Position numbers and translations under genes: made by a program. From Chitinophaga sp. E66 (GTDB taxonomy: Bacteria; Bacteroidota; Bacteroidia; Chitinophagales; Chitinophagaceae), in NCBI GenBank assembly GCA_019285755.1, contig CP079103.1, forward strand, positions 3,782,001-3,846,000: a stretch of DNA of 64,000 nt. The letters are read 5' to 3'. Positions 17,990 to 25,847 of the stretch are shown one piece after another. The notes under the pieces are model-generated. The model was not told where the DNA came from. It saw nothing but the letters and a program-made list of their open reading frames with translations, and did not search any database. Every line of letters starts with the position of its first letter. Position 1 is the first letter of the stretch.

Positions 17990-19327
17990 TTAACGATTTT
18001 TGAAATCGCTTAGACGCCCTGAGTGTTCTTTAATACTCTCTTTATCAAATGCCGACAGGTAGTTTTCCGTAGTCCGGATATCCATATGACCAAGGGAATC
18101 CTGAATAAAAGCCGTACTTACACCCGCATGTTTCAACCTGGTAGAAAAGCTATGGCGGGATACAATCGTGGAAAGTTTCAGATCAAACCCAAGTTTCTTA
18201 CCAATCTTCATCATCCAATCATTAATAAACCGGGTAGCGATCGGAACCGCTTTATACATTTCCAATGGCCCAAGATCAGGCTTAAGGATGGGAAAGATAT
18301 AATTTTGGGGTAGACGGTCCTTATTGCCCCATTTCTCTATAATGGCTTTCATATCCTCATTCAGGAATACGGTGATTGATTTATGATTCCCCCTTGCAGT
18401 CAATTCCGTTTTCGCCCGGTCAAAGGTTAAAAAATCACCCTCAATATTCTTGTACTTCAAATGAGCGAGGTCTTTTGTATTCATTCCGTTACCGAAGTAG
18501 CTGAAAAGCCATAAGGATTTGGCGTACTCTTCACTTTTACAGGATGTCTTGTAATTATAGATCATCCCAATTTCTTCTAAACCCAGTGCTTTAGGAGTCC
18601 TACGAGAGGTAGGGATTAAATACTTCCTCCGACCGAAGGGATAACACTTCTGCTTATTGATGATCCCGATATGATTAGCCTCATTAAAGACCGTTCGTAG
18701 ATTACGAAGTACCATTCCCACCGTAGTTTTAGACTTGCCCTCCTTTAGCATATGCGCTTCATACCGCCGGAGCCACGCCACATCGATATCCTTGAACCGG
18801 GCATTTCCGGCATATTTGATTAATGACCGGTAGCTATCCCGGTACTTGAAGGCGCTCCCTAACCGGTTTTCGGTAATCAGTTGCTTGATGATCGTGCAGA
18901 AAACGCCGGAAATAGTACCCACCTCCGAATGATCCTCCAGCAGGATGGGGAATTTCTGGAAATAGGGCTCAAAATCGAAATTAGAAGGAACAACCTCTGG
19001 CCCATCGGGAACTTCCATCTTCCGCCGCCGGAAAAGGAGATTATCGTCAATCACGTCCCGAATGAACTCAAAGAATGAAAAAGGATGGTTCTTACGGATA
19101 AATTCGTCGGCCTGGGTCTGGATCTTCCTCAAATCCTCCCGCACCTGCTGGAGGGTCAATGATACGTTGGGAGCCTTTAACTTTGCATAATCCTCCTCAG
19201 ATAGGGAATAGATGGTAGCAAAGTCCTTAGGTTTACGCTGATGAATGATCCGGAGCTTCACGGGAAAGACTTTTCCTTTCGCTTTCATACGCCTGGTGTC
19301 CAGTACAATTACCGCTGATGTAGACAT
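17990..19327 (-). CDS. int: Tyrosine recombinase integrase
   Basis: 445 residues, intact, from ATG 19327 (MSTSAVIVLDTRRMKAKGKV). N-terminal arm-binding region, SAM-like core-binding domain (about 130-230), and catalytic domain with SRHSFSTRLKHAGVS (catalytic Arg), LGHMDIRTTENY (His and nucleophile Tyr) and a beta-hairpin Lys region (FDRAKTELTA). The position of the first catalytic Arg reads FGNGMNTKDLAHL, so Asn or a shifted residue takes its place; IntDOT of CTnDOT is a precedent for loss of this Arg. It lies about 190 bp from attR, as expected. Its transcript probably continues into genes A-B-C and GmrSD. Confidence 0.95.
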   Translation of the reverse strand: MSTSAVIVLDTRRMKAKGKVFPVKLRIIHQRKPKDFATIYSLSEEDYAKLKAPNVSLTLQQVREDLRKIQTQADEFIRKNHPFSFFEFIRDVIDDNLLFRRRKMEVPDGPEVVPSNFDFEPYFQKFPILLEDHSEVGTISGVFCTIIKQLITENRLGSAFKYRDSYRSLIKYAGNARFKDIDVAWLRRYEAHMLKEGKSKTTVGMVLRNLRTVFNEANHIGIINKQKCYPFGRRKYLIPTSRRTPKALGLEEIGMIYNYKTSCKSEEYAKSLWLFSYFGNGMNTKDLAHLKYKNIEGDFLTFDRAKTELTARGNHKSITVFLNEDMKAIIEKWGNKDRLPQNYIFPILKPDLGPLEMYKAVPIATRFINDWMMKIGKKLGFDLKLSTIVSRHSFSTRLKHAGVSTAFIQDSLGHMDIRTTENYLSAFDKESIKEHSGRLSDFKNR

Positions 19328-19367
19328 AACCAATTTTTTACGGTTTCACAATTCCCTTCGCTTCCAA

Positions 19368-19390
19368 AATTTGCAAACAATTTGCAAGCA
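19368..19390 (+). repeat. Right arm-type site: tandem AATTTGCAAAC/AATTTGCAAGC units
   Basis: Matches the left block at 3251-3273 in 22 of 23 positions and in the same orientation. It lies upstream of the integrase start, so binding here could also repress int. Confidence 0.65.
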
Positions 19391-19518
19391 AACCGCAGGT
19401 TAAATTTCCTGAAAGTCGGTTACATCTAAATTACGTTATTGGCGTATTTACTTGTTATACAATCTGATATGGTTAAAATCAGTTAAATCCCCTCAGGCTG
19501 GATAAAGTACTTTTCGTT

Positions 19519-19571
19519 CTTAAAATCCTGTTCGCTGCAAGGCGAGTACGGGTTCGACCCCGTCCGGGTAC
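19519..19571 (+). repeat. attR: displaced 3' fragment of tRNA-Leu
   Basis: The first 29 bp match tRNA-Leu positions 3142-3170 exactly, followed by a T-arm and acceptor-like end (GGTTCGACCCCG, then CCGGGTA). There is no 5' half, so it is not a functional tRNA. It is probably the original chromosomal tRNA 3' end pushed aside by integration. It is a base or two short for a perfect T arm, perhaps a homopolymer error. Confidence 0.88.
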
Positions 19572-19576
19572 GAAAC

Positions 19577-19612
19577 AAAAAGAGACGGTCTAACTAACCG
19601 TCTCTTTTATTT
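19577..19612. terminator. Bidirectional terminator after attR
   Basis: Twelve-base-pair stem AAAAGAGACGGT/ACCGTCTCTTTT (19577-19588/19597-19608). It probably was the terminator of the undisturbed tRNA-Leu and also ends the leftward DUF1016 gene. Confidence 0.8.
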
Positions 19613-20694
19613 TTGCACCTTTCCTCTCTCCTCTTTCAAAATCCCTTCTAGTTCAACTTCACTCGGCAGATTTATAAGATACTTTGACACGAATAATTTG
19701 TGTGCCAAACCGGCAGTTGCATACCTTACCAATGCTTCATTCTTTCCCGAACAAAGTATGATACCAATGGGTGGATTATCTCCGGAGACGGATTCGTTCT
19801 CCCTGTAATAATTTAGATATACGTTCATCTGTCCTGCATCAGCATGCGAAAAATCGCCCAGCTTCAAATCTACCAAAACATGACATTTCAGAATACGATG
19901 ATAAAAAACGAGGTCTATACGATAATGTGTATTATCAAAAGTTATGCGTTTTTGCCTTGCTTCAAAACAAAATCCCTTCCCAAGTTCTAGTAGAAATGAT
20001 TGTAAATGATCGATAATGGCTGCCTCCAGTTCACATTCGGAATATTGCTCTTTCTGTTCTAACTGAAGAAACTCAAGCAGGTAGGGATCCCTAAAAAATT
20101 GTTCAGGCACCAAAGTATCAACATTCATCCGTTCGCAACGAATTTCCCGATGCTCGCTCAATCCTGTTCTTTCGAATAAAAGACTGCTCATTGCACGTTG
20201 CAATTCTCGTACAGACCAGCTATTCTTAAGGATTTCGGCTTCATAAAAGTAACGGCTGACATCAGAATTTGCCTTAAACAATTCAATAAAATGAGAAAAG
20301 GATAGCCGATCCAATAAATCTTCTGCTGGATGGCAAATTCCCGGCGGCTTACATACCGGAGAATTTACAACTATTTGATATCAATATCCTCAAATTCAAC
20401 AGACACCGTCTGATGAATTTGAGGATACAGCAAATAGAACTGTCTGAACAATCTCAGGTTTGTTGCAGACATTCCTTTAATGCCAGCTACCTGTAGACTT
20501 TGAGCCAACCGCTCAAATAAATGTTGGCCATATCCTGCTCTATCTTCTCCATCCTGCTCATATTCAACTATATAATAGCCTATTATCCAATTCCTTTTAG
20601 TGAATGCGGTATTTACCTGCTTACATGCTTTATTAAGAAAGTAAGAATTCGTTTCACGTATTTTTCCAGCTAGCAGTTGAAGATTTGCAATCAT
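19607..20694 (-). CDS. PDDEXK nuclease-domain protein, DUF1016/YhcG family, one frameshift
   Basis: About 362 residues. The N-terminal DUF1016 part has VNTAFTKRNWIIGYYIVEYE and GMSATNLRLFRQFYLLYP (20371-20694); a shift near 20330-20370 joins it to the rest (LSFSHFIELFKANSDVSRYF, NSWSVRELQRAMSSLLFERT). The nuclease core reads YRIDLVFYH...HVLVDLKLG, the D-...-(D/E)xK site. YhcG-type proteins are widespread, mobile-element-linked nucleases of uncertain role, probably in defence. It lies just outside attR, so it belongs to the flanking accessory region, not to this element. Confidence 0.87.
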
Positions 20695-20810
20695 CTAAGA
20701 GAAGTTTCGAAGGTTAACATTTGCTAATTATTAAATTTTCCCGCCTGAAAAGTTAAACTCGTGTTATTAGTATCAAAGTGTTCCAATAAACTCCCAATCA
20801 AGGTATAGGA

Positions 20811-20845
20811 AAAAGGGCTGCTCTAGCTGAGCAGCCCTTTTCTAT
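20811..20845. terminator. Strong hairpin between divergent genes, no gene reads into it
   Basis: Perfect 13-bp stem AAAAGGGCTGCTC/GAGCAGCCCTTTT (20811-20823/20829-20841), followed by TCTATTTT on the plus strand. The flanking genes diverge from it (20694 leftward, 20929 rightward), so it ends no annotated gene. Confidence 0.75.
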
Positions 20846-20928
20846 TTTACCCCGATATAACTTCCCTGATGATTGAATTAGATGCCAGACTTTCGTAGAT
20901 TGACGGAATAAGTTGAAAGTTGACTGTC

Positions 20929-21384
20929 ATGAACCTCATCCCCGATCCCAACATACCCAAAACAGAAGCCGAATTAGCAAATTGGATGAAAGCCAATTGC
21001 TACAATTTTAATGGCTACGCGATCAATGGAAATTCCATTGACGAAGGTTGCGGAATAGAGATATCCGGTGGCAATTATATTTGGTATTATACTGAACGCG
21101 GCCAAAAGAATGTCCTTAAGTACTTTCTAACCGAAGAAGAAGTTATCAGGTACGCCTATTTGCAAATTAAAAATGATAAATGGGCGCAAACCCATTGCAT
21201 CGGATTTACTTTTAACAAATCAAGGTCTTTGGAGTTATCGAATAAGCTACAGGAAATCGGCATTACGTTCCACCAGGACGAGATACCATATCTTGGGCCG
21301 CAAACTCCCGCTTTTAGAACATTTGTATTCGGCTGCGATGTCAAAAAAGCAGCGGCATTGAAAGCCGAATATTATGAGAAGTAA
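20929..21384 (+). CDS. Small cytoplasmic protein, possibly immunity-like
   Basis: 151 residues from ATG 20929 (MNLIPDPNIPKTEAELANWM); a TTG at 20920 is a weaker start. It contains YIWYYTERGQKNVLKYF, TEEEVIRYAYLQIKNDKWAQ and TFNKSRSLELSNKLQEIG. The TERG...TEEEVIxYxxxxI..D.A..H pattern is reminiscent of the Imm63 immunity family of polymorphic toxin systems; I hold this lightly since no toxin is nearby. No signal peptide or TM segment. Confidence 0.7.
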   Translation: MNLIPDPNIPKTEAELANWMKANCYNFNGYAINGNSIDEGCGIEISGGNYIWYYTERGQKNVLKYFLTEEEVIRYAYLQIKNDKWAQTHCIGFTFNKSRSLELSNKLQEIGITFHQDEIPYLGPQTPAFRTFVFGCDVKKAAALKAEYYEK

Positions 21385-21438
21385 TTGCCGATTTTCCTGA
21401 TCCGGTACAACACATACCTGTTTTATATAGGGCCGGTA

Positions 21439-21849
21439 TCAGAAGTCTTGAACAACCAGGGATTGCGCTTTCAGATAAGCCTCCACTTCACCGCTGAAAT
21501 TCTCGCTGATCAGCCGATCATTAACAAGATGCGCCAGTTCTTTGGCCGGCACGGCGCCGGCAACTGAACTACTATGCAAGCTGTACCGGACCTGTGTTTT
21601 CATTCCCTTGTAATCCCCAAAAACCATTGGTAGCGGATCTCGGCGTAATACTTAAAAAACTCGGTCGCAATAGCGTCGCGTGCGTTCTGGGGCATGCTCC
21701 ATGGCAACGGTTATTTCGCGACCGGTGGAATGGACCACTTCTATCCTGATCCGCGCATCCTTTATATAACAGATAATATGTAGTATAAAATGATGGGGCA
21801 AACTATTGCACGGATACAGAACAGGGCTATCAGAGGGCTTTTTTTTCAT
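21439..21849 (-). CDS. Small unknown protein, two frameshifts
   Basis: From an ATG at 21849 (MKKKPSDSPVLYPCN), through EVVHSTGREITVAMEHAPQN, a shift near 21685, then ARDAIATEFFKYYAEIRYQW, a second shift near 21615, and the tail MKTQVRYSLHSSSVAGAVPA to QSLVVQDF. About 137 residues. All three pieces look coding and join smoothly. Its start codon overlaps the stop of the gene at 21846 (ATGA). Family unknown; no TM or signal. Confidence 0.5.
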
Positions 21850-21989
21850 GAACGGGCTAATTTCTGCTTAAGCGTTTCCGGGACACGAACTGAACAATCT
21901 CCGGTCTTATCAAAAATAAAAAATAATCTGCTTCCAATGCCTACGATGGCAATTGCTTCAGTAATCGTTTGATAATAAACATTCTGCAT
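21846..21989 (-). CDS. Very small ORF overlapping the next gene
   Basis: Reading frame with MQNVYYQTITEAIAIVGIGS near its start (ATG 21989) and ending VPETLKQKLARS. The frame stays open upstream to 22211 but there it runs through the tandem-repeat arrays, so a start near 21989 or a little upstream is more likely. The TGA overlaps the next ATG, which supports it as a real gene. No function suggested. Confidence 0.35.
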   Translation of the reverse strand: MQNVYYQTITEAIAIVGIGSRLFFIFDKTGDCSVRVPETLKQKLARS

Positions 21990-22074
21990 TCTTAAACCCA
22001 CCTTAACCAAGGCCTCTATGGAATGAAAACCCTGCGATTTCAGGCCAATTACAGGCCGGTTAAAAGGAGTTACC

Positions 22075-22118
22075 GGCAGACGAGCGGCAGACGAAGGGCA
22101 GACGAGCGGCAGACGCGA
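22075..22118. repeat. Tandem repeat array, four 11-bp units
   Basis: Four consecutive 11-bp units of consensus GGCAGACGAGC, with one or two changes in units two and four. Confidence 0.85.
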
Positions 22119-22180
22119 CGCCTTTACCCCTCTGATACATAATATCAACTCTGCGGTTAATCCGAATTCCCAAGGGTACC

Positions 22181-22229
22181 AAAACGACCCAAAATGACCT
22201 AAAACGACCAAAATGACCCAAAACTACCC
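22181..22229. repeat. Tandem repeat array, five 9-10-bp units
   Basis: Five units of consensus AAAAYGACCC; the third lacks one base. It starts 62 bp after the first array and is unrelated to it in sequence. Confidence 0.85.
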
Positions 22230-22254
22230 AAATCGGAACTTTTGGACCCTCAAA

Positions 22255-22289
22255 GCCGCAAAAAGCGCAAAAACCGCAAAAAGCGCAGC
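22255..22289. repeat. Tandem repeat array, about 9-10-bp units
   Basis: Alternating CCGCAAAAA and GCGCAAAAA units, four in a row, ending at GCGCAGCGA. Confidence 0.75.
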
Positions 22290-22389
22290 GATTTTTGGTG
22301 AGGATTCCGTATCTTATTACATTGAATCACAAAGCGCAAAAGACCCCAAAAGGACCAATGCGCATATTTTTAACACCAAAAACAATCTT

Positions 22390-23253
22390 ATGGCAAGCAA
22401 TGCCCAAAGCGGCCTCCTGCAGATGCTGGGGCCAACGCAAAACATGAGTATTTACCGGAAAAGAAACGGCGAATACGGACTCAGAAGAAAAGGCGGCCCC
22501 ACAGCGAAGAGATTTGCCAAAGACCCTAATTACGCACAGGCACGGATCAACACCACCGAATTTGGCCAGGCGGCCAAAGGCAGCGCTCTGATCCGGCGGG
22601 CCTTTCGTACCATGATACCAAAGGTCGCGAATGATGAACTGCATAGCCGGCTCACCAAGGTCTGTAAAGAAGTGATCAATTCGGATTCCGGGCACCCGAG
22701 GGGCAACCGCATGCTCATGAACGGGGACATCTCCCTGCTGAATGGTTTCAATTTCAGCTCCACAGGCAGGTTCGGGATGATCGTCAGGTTGCCGTTACAG
22801 CATGTTGTTGACCGCGCAGAAGGAATCGTCCGGGTGGGTTTGCCAGCCTTTGCACCGGCCGATGGCATCAGGTTCCCGAAGCATGCCACGCACGCCCGGC
22901 TGAAGTTAGGCGTGGCGGTAGTGGACTTTGAAAAAGAGACGTTTACGTTTGAATCCGCCTGCTCCGCTCCTGTTCCCAAGGGCAGGAAACCCATCCACCC
23001 GGAAGATCTTACCGTTCAGATACCGGCCGGGACCAGCGAACCCCTGTTCATCGCGATGGCGATTGAATTCATGACCCTGGAGAATGGGAATTACTACCCC
23101 GTACTGGATAGCCAGTTCCATCTCATGCAGCTGATGGGCGTAGATGTTGCAGCAACCGCCGCAGCTCAACCTGGCCTCCCGCAGCAGGATGCCATGATCG
23201 CAGGCGAAACGGCCACTAACAACGAATTCCATAACAGTGCCTCCCCATCATAG
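22390..23253 (+). CDS. Conserved-looking protein of unknown function (about 287 aa)
   Basis: The frame is open from 22213 but the first 59 codons translate the repeat arrays, so I take the ATG at 22390 (MASNAQSGLLQMLGPTQNMS). The protein contains IYRKRNGEYGLRRKGGPTAK, TTEFGQAAKGSALIRRAFRT, and a strand-rich second half (LKLGVAVVDFEKETFTF). The N-terminal plan (variable head, basic GxxRRKGGPT block, TxxEFGxAxxxxxxLRxAF) recalls DUF6266-type Bacteroidota proteins; the match is not firm. It has no signal peptide. The C-terminus is alanine-rich and low complexity. Confidence 0.65.
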   Translation: MASNAQSGLLQMLGPTQNMSIYRKRNGEYGLRRKGGPTAKRFAKDPNYAQARINTTEFGQAAKGSALIRRAFRTMIPKVANDELHSRLTKVCKEVINSDSGHPRGNRMLMNGDISLLNGFNFSSTGRFGMIVRLPLQHVVDRAEGIVRVGLPAFAPADGIRFPKHATHARLKLGVAVVDFEKETFTFESACSAPVPKGRKPIHPEDLTVQIPAGTSEPLFIAMAIEFMTLENGNYYPVLDSQFHLMQLMGVDVAATAAAQPGLPQQDAMIAGETATNNEFHNSASPS

Positions 23254-23718
23254 ACACACGTGCAGAGCGTCAAAATCCCGCGAAGCACCAGGAAAGTTAT
23301 CTAAAGGAGAATCAACTCGCGAACGACACGCAGCAGCATTCGGAAATCACTGTATGCAAGATGATAGATGAGCTCCCGGATCATCATAACAGCAGCACCC
23401 TGGCGGGGAAACCGAGCCCGAAGATGTATCCGTGGAAACACAGCTTGATAAGCCCCGGAATATCAAAAACCCGAAACCGACTTTTCACCACCGGCATGCG
23501 GGCTGGTAACCGAAGGGCTATTACATCCAACCTGGTACTACAACATGATGCAGATGTAACCGAACTTGCACAGCATGCCGACAGTCAAGTCAGACCAAGT
23601 CTTTCGGAGGGAGCGGCAGACATGCCAGGGTAACCGCAGCATCCCAAAACCATCCGGGAAATAAAAGATAATTTGCTCGTTATTTATTATCTTGACGGGA
23701 AATTATTGATAAGCATCT
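23254..23718. other. 465 bp without a confident gene
   Basis: No intact gene. Several stretches on the plus strand look coding in alternating frames, such as QNPAKHQESYLKENQLANDT near 23265-23330 and EDVSVETQLDKPRNIKNPKP near 23415-23475. This may be a frameshifted or decayed small gene, or an extension of the preceding one. No promoter, RNA or repeat stands out. Confidence 0.4.
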
Positions 23719-24929
23719 ATGCGCCCGGGTGTCCGCTACGCCATACTACTCCTCCTGGCCGGCATTATAGCCGTGCATGCCTGCCAGCAGCCCGGCAAAC
23801 CGGCCGGCAATACCGACGTTGCCGAAAAGAAAGAACTTCCCGGCCTGGGAACGATCGACGCATTGCCACTCACCTACCGCTCTCCGCCAACAACCCTACC
23901 ACTCCCGAAAAAGTGGAGCTGGGCCGGTTATTGTTTTATGACCCGGTATTATCCGGCGGGAAAGACGTTGCCTGCGCCACATGCCACCATCCGGACTTCG
24001 GCTACGCCGAAAGCATCGACCTATCCATCGGCGTAAACGGCAAAGGCCTGGGCGAAAAGCGCCGCTTCAACCAGGGCAACAACATCCCCTTCACCAAACG
24101 CAATTCCCAATCACTCCTCAATACCGCCTTCAACGGCATCGGCCCAGACGGACAATACACCCCTGAAGAAGCCCCCATGTTCTGGGACCTCCGCGCAAAA
24201 GGCCTCGAAGAACAGGCCGCCATGCCCATGAAAACGCTCGAAGAAATGCGAGGGCACGGCTTCGGGGAAGAACTGATCACAGACGAAGTGGTGAAACGGG
24301 TAAACAGCATCGCCGGGTATCAACGGCTCTTTAAGAAAGTATTCCCCGAAAGCAACGCCGTCACCCTCACCGATATCACCAAAGCGCTTGCCGCATTCCA
24401 GCGCTCGCTGACGGCCTCCGGCTCGCGGTTCGACCAGTTCATGCGCGGCGACCGCTCCGCCCTTTCGGACCGGGAACAGGAAGGCATGCGGTTATTTATA
24501 CAGTCCGGCTGCGCACGCTGCCATAGCGGGCCTATGTTGTCCGATTTCAAATCCCACGTCCTGGGCGCGCCCGATAATGAAAAGTTGCCCGTATCCGACT
24601 CGGGCATCCTCGGCACCTACGGCTTCCGGACGCCCACGCTTCGCAACCTGAAGTTCACCAGGCCCTACATGCACAACGGCAAATTCCAAACCCTCAACGA
24701 TGTATTGTTCTTCTATGAAGACATGCACGGCAAACCTCCCCGCAACCGCAACGTAGACCGCACCCGGCTGGACCCACTCGCCGCCGCCGTGCGCGTGGAA
24801 TTCAAAGACATCAATACCATCGTGGAATTCCTCAATACCCTCAACGATCCTGATTACGACAAAAGATACCCGCGTCCGTTCCGAGCGGATTACCGGTTGG
24901 GGATATATCAATTAAAATTCAAACCATGA
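23719..24929 (+). CDS. Di-haem cytochrome c peroxidase, lipoprotein, one frameshift
   Basis: Lipoprotein signal LLLLAGIIAVHAC (Cys about residue 23). After a shift near 23890 the protein continues KVELGRLLFYDPVLSGGKDV with the first haem site CATCHH and the second CARCHS, and the family segments TPTLRNLKFTRPYMHNGKF and EFLNTLND. About 403 residues, normal for the MauG/CcpA-type peroxidase family of Bacteroidota. It acts in the periplasm to reduce hydrogen peroxide with electrons from cytochromes. The start at 23719 is chosen for the signal peptide. Its stop overlaps the start of the next gene. Confidence 0.92.
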
Positions 24930-25257
24930 ACGGAGTCGAAAAATACATCTCGCAATTTGAGCCCGACATCCGGGAAAGGCTCGTTTTATTGAGGGAACTA
25001 TTCTTTGCCACCGTTCCCGGAACGGAAGAAAGCATCCGCTATAACATGCCTGCGTACAAAGTCGGCAAACATCACCTGTACTTTGCGGCTTATAAGAAAC
25101 ATATTGGTTTTTACCCGGTTTACGGCCTTCCGGAGCTGGAAGAGGAGATTGCCCCATATAAAGCCAAAGGAACGAAGGACAGCCTCCATTTCCCCATTCA
25201 AAGCCTTTACCGGTTGAACTGATCAGGAAACTGATCATGGCCAAGCTGAAAGGTTAA
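24926..25257 (+). CDS. DUF1801 domain protein, one frameshift
   Basis: About 110 residues: MNGVEKYISQFEPDIRERLV, then ESIRYNMPAYKVGKHHLYFA and HIGFYPVYG, the pattern of the DUF1801/YdhG-like family. A base is missing near 25200 in a CAAAG run; the corrected end reads KPLPVELIRKLIMAKLKG. It overlaps the peroxidase stop by 4 bp (ATGA). Cytoplasmic, function unclear in the family; members are often linked to metal or stress genes. Confidence 0.85.
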
Positions 25258-25265
25258 CTATCGTA

Positions 25266-25817
25266 TTACTGCTTCAGGTAATGCAGCGCCATCGATCCGG
25301 AGGGCAGCAGCCTCGATTCCGCCAACTTAAGATTGAGCTGCTCCGGCAAAGGCATCTGATCAAACAACCGCCTGCCTGCCCCAGCGATCACCGGATGAAT
25401 GACGAAGTGAAATTCATCAACCAGTCCCGCAGCCACCAATTGCGACGCCAGATCTACGCCGCCCAGCGAAATATTCTTTCCGGGCTGCCGCTTCAACCGT
25501 GCGATCTCCTCAATAGGATTTTCGCGCAGAATGGTCGTGCGCGCGCCGGCTTGTTCCAGTGTCCGGGAAAAAACAAGCTTATCAATAGCGTCGAAAGCTT
25601 TCGCAAAGGCTACGACCGAGTCCGGCCCCGTCTGGTCGCGGGCCATATCCGGCCAGAAAGGCACCATCAGCTCGTAGGTCGTACGTCCGTATACGATGAG
25701 ATCCACATCCCGGTAAAGGTCTGCAAAATAGTAATGAATATCTTCGCCGCCTTTTCCTTTGGTATGGTCGCAACAGCCGTCTGCCGTAAGATTGATGCCG
25801 TAGATCAGTTTTCTCAT
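25266..25817 (-). CDS. RibD C-terminal domain / dihydrofolate reductase-like protein
   Basis: 183 residues, intact. Hallmarks are YGINLTADGCCDH at the start, LIVYGRTTYELMVPFWP, NISLGGVDLASQLVAAGLVD and FHFVIHPVIAGAGRRLF, i.e. the NADPH-binding reductase fold of RibD C-terminal proteins. Stand-alone members are NADPH-dependent reductases of unknown substrate; nothing nearby points to riboflavin synthesis. The gene is convergent with the DUF1801 gene, the stops being 8 bp apart. Confidence 0.92.
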   Translation of the reverse strand: MRKLIYGINLTADGCCDHTKGKGGEDIHYYFADLYRDVDLIVYGRTTYELMVPFWPDMARDQTGPDSVVAFAKAFDAIDKLVFSRTLEQAGARTTILRENPIEEIARLKRQPGKNISLGGVDLASQLVAAGLVDEFHFVIHPVIAGAGRRLFDQMPLPEQLNLKLAESRLLPSGSMALHYLKQ

Positions 25818-25847
25818 CGGGAAGGAATTTTAAAATTCAGGAATACA

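Larger units (their letters stand above)
3142..19547. mobile_element. tRNA-Leu-integrated mobilizable element (about 16.4 kb) with defence cargo
   Basis: Bounded by 29-bp direct repeats in tRNA-Leu, with a tyrosine integrase next to the right end and near-identical 23-bp arm-type repeats just inside both ends (3251-3273, 19368-19390). It encodes an excisionase-like HTH protein, TOPRIM primase, MobC, relaxase and an oriT-like inverted repeat, but no type IV secretion or coupling protein. It is therefore best called an integrative mobilizable element that needs a helper. Its two cargo blocks (3338-9450 and 14833-17976) are clearly more AT-rich than the flanking chromosome. Confidence 0.88.

Noticed and set aside
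19519..19571. A second tRNA-Leu
   Set aside because: Only the 3' half is present; upstream bases cannot form the acceptor and D arms.
19607..20694. DUF1016 nuclease as part of the tRNA-Leu element
   Set aside because: It lies beyond the right copy of the att repeat and a terminator, so it is outside the element as bounded here.
24492..24911. Minus-strand open frame in the cytochrome c peroxidase gene
   Set aside because: The plus strand carries the second CxxCH and family motifs; the reverse frame has none.
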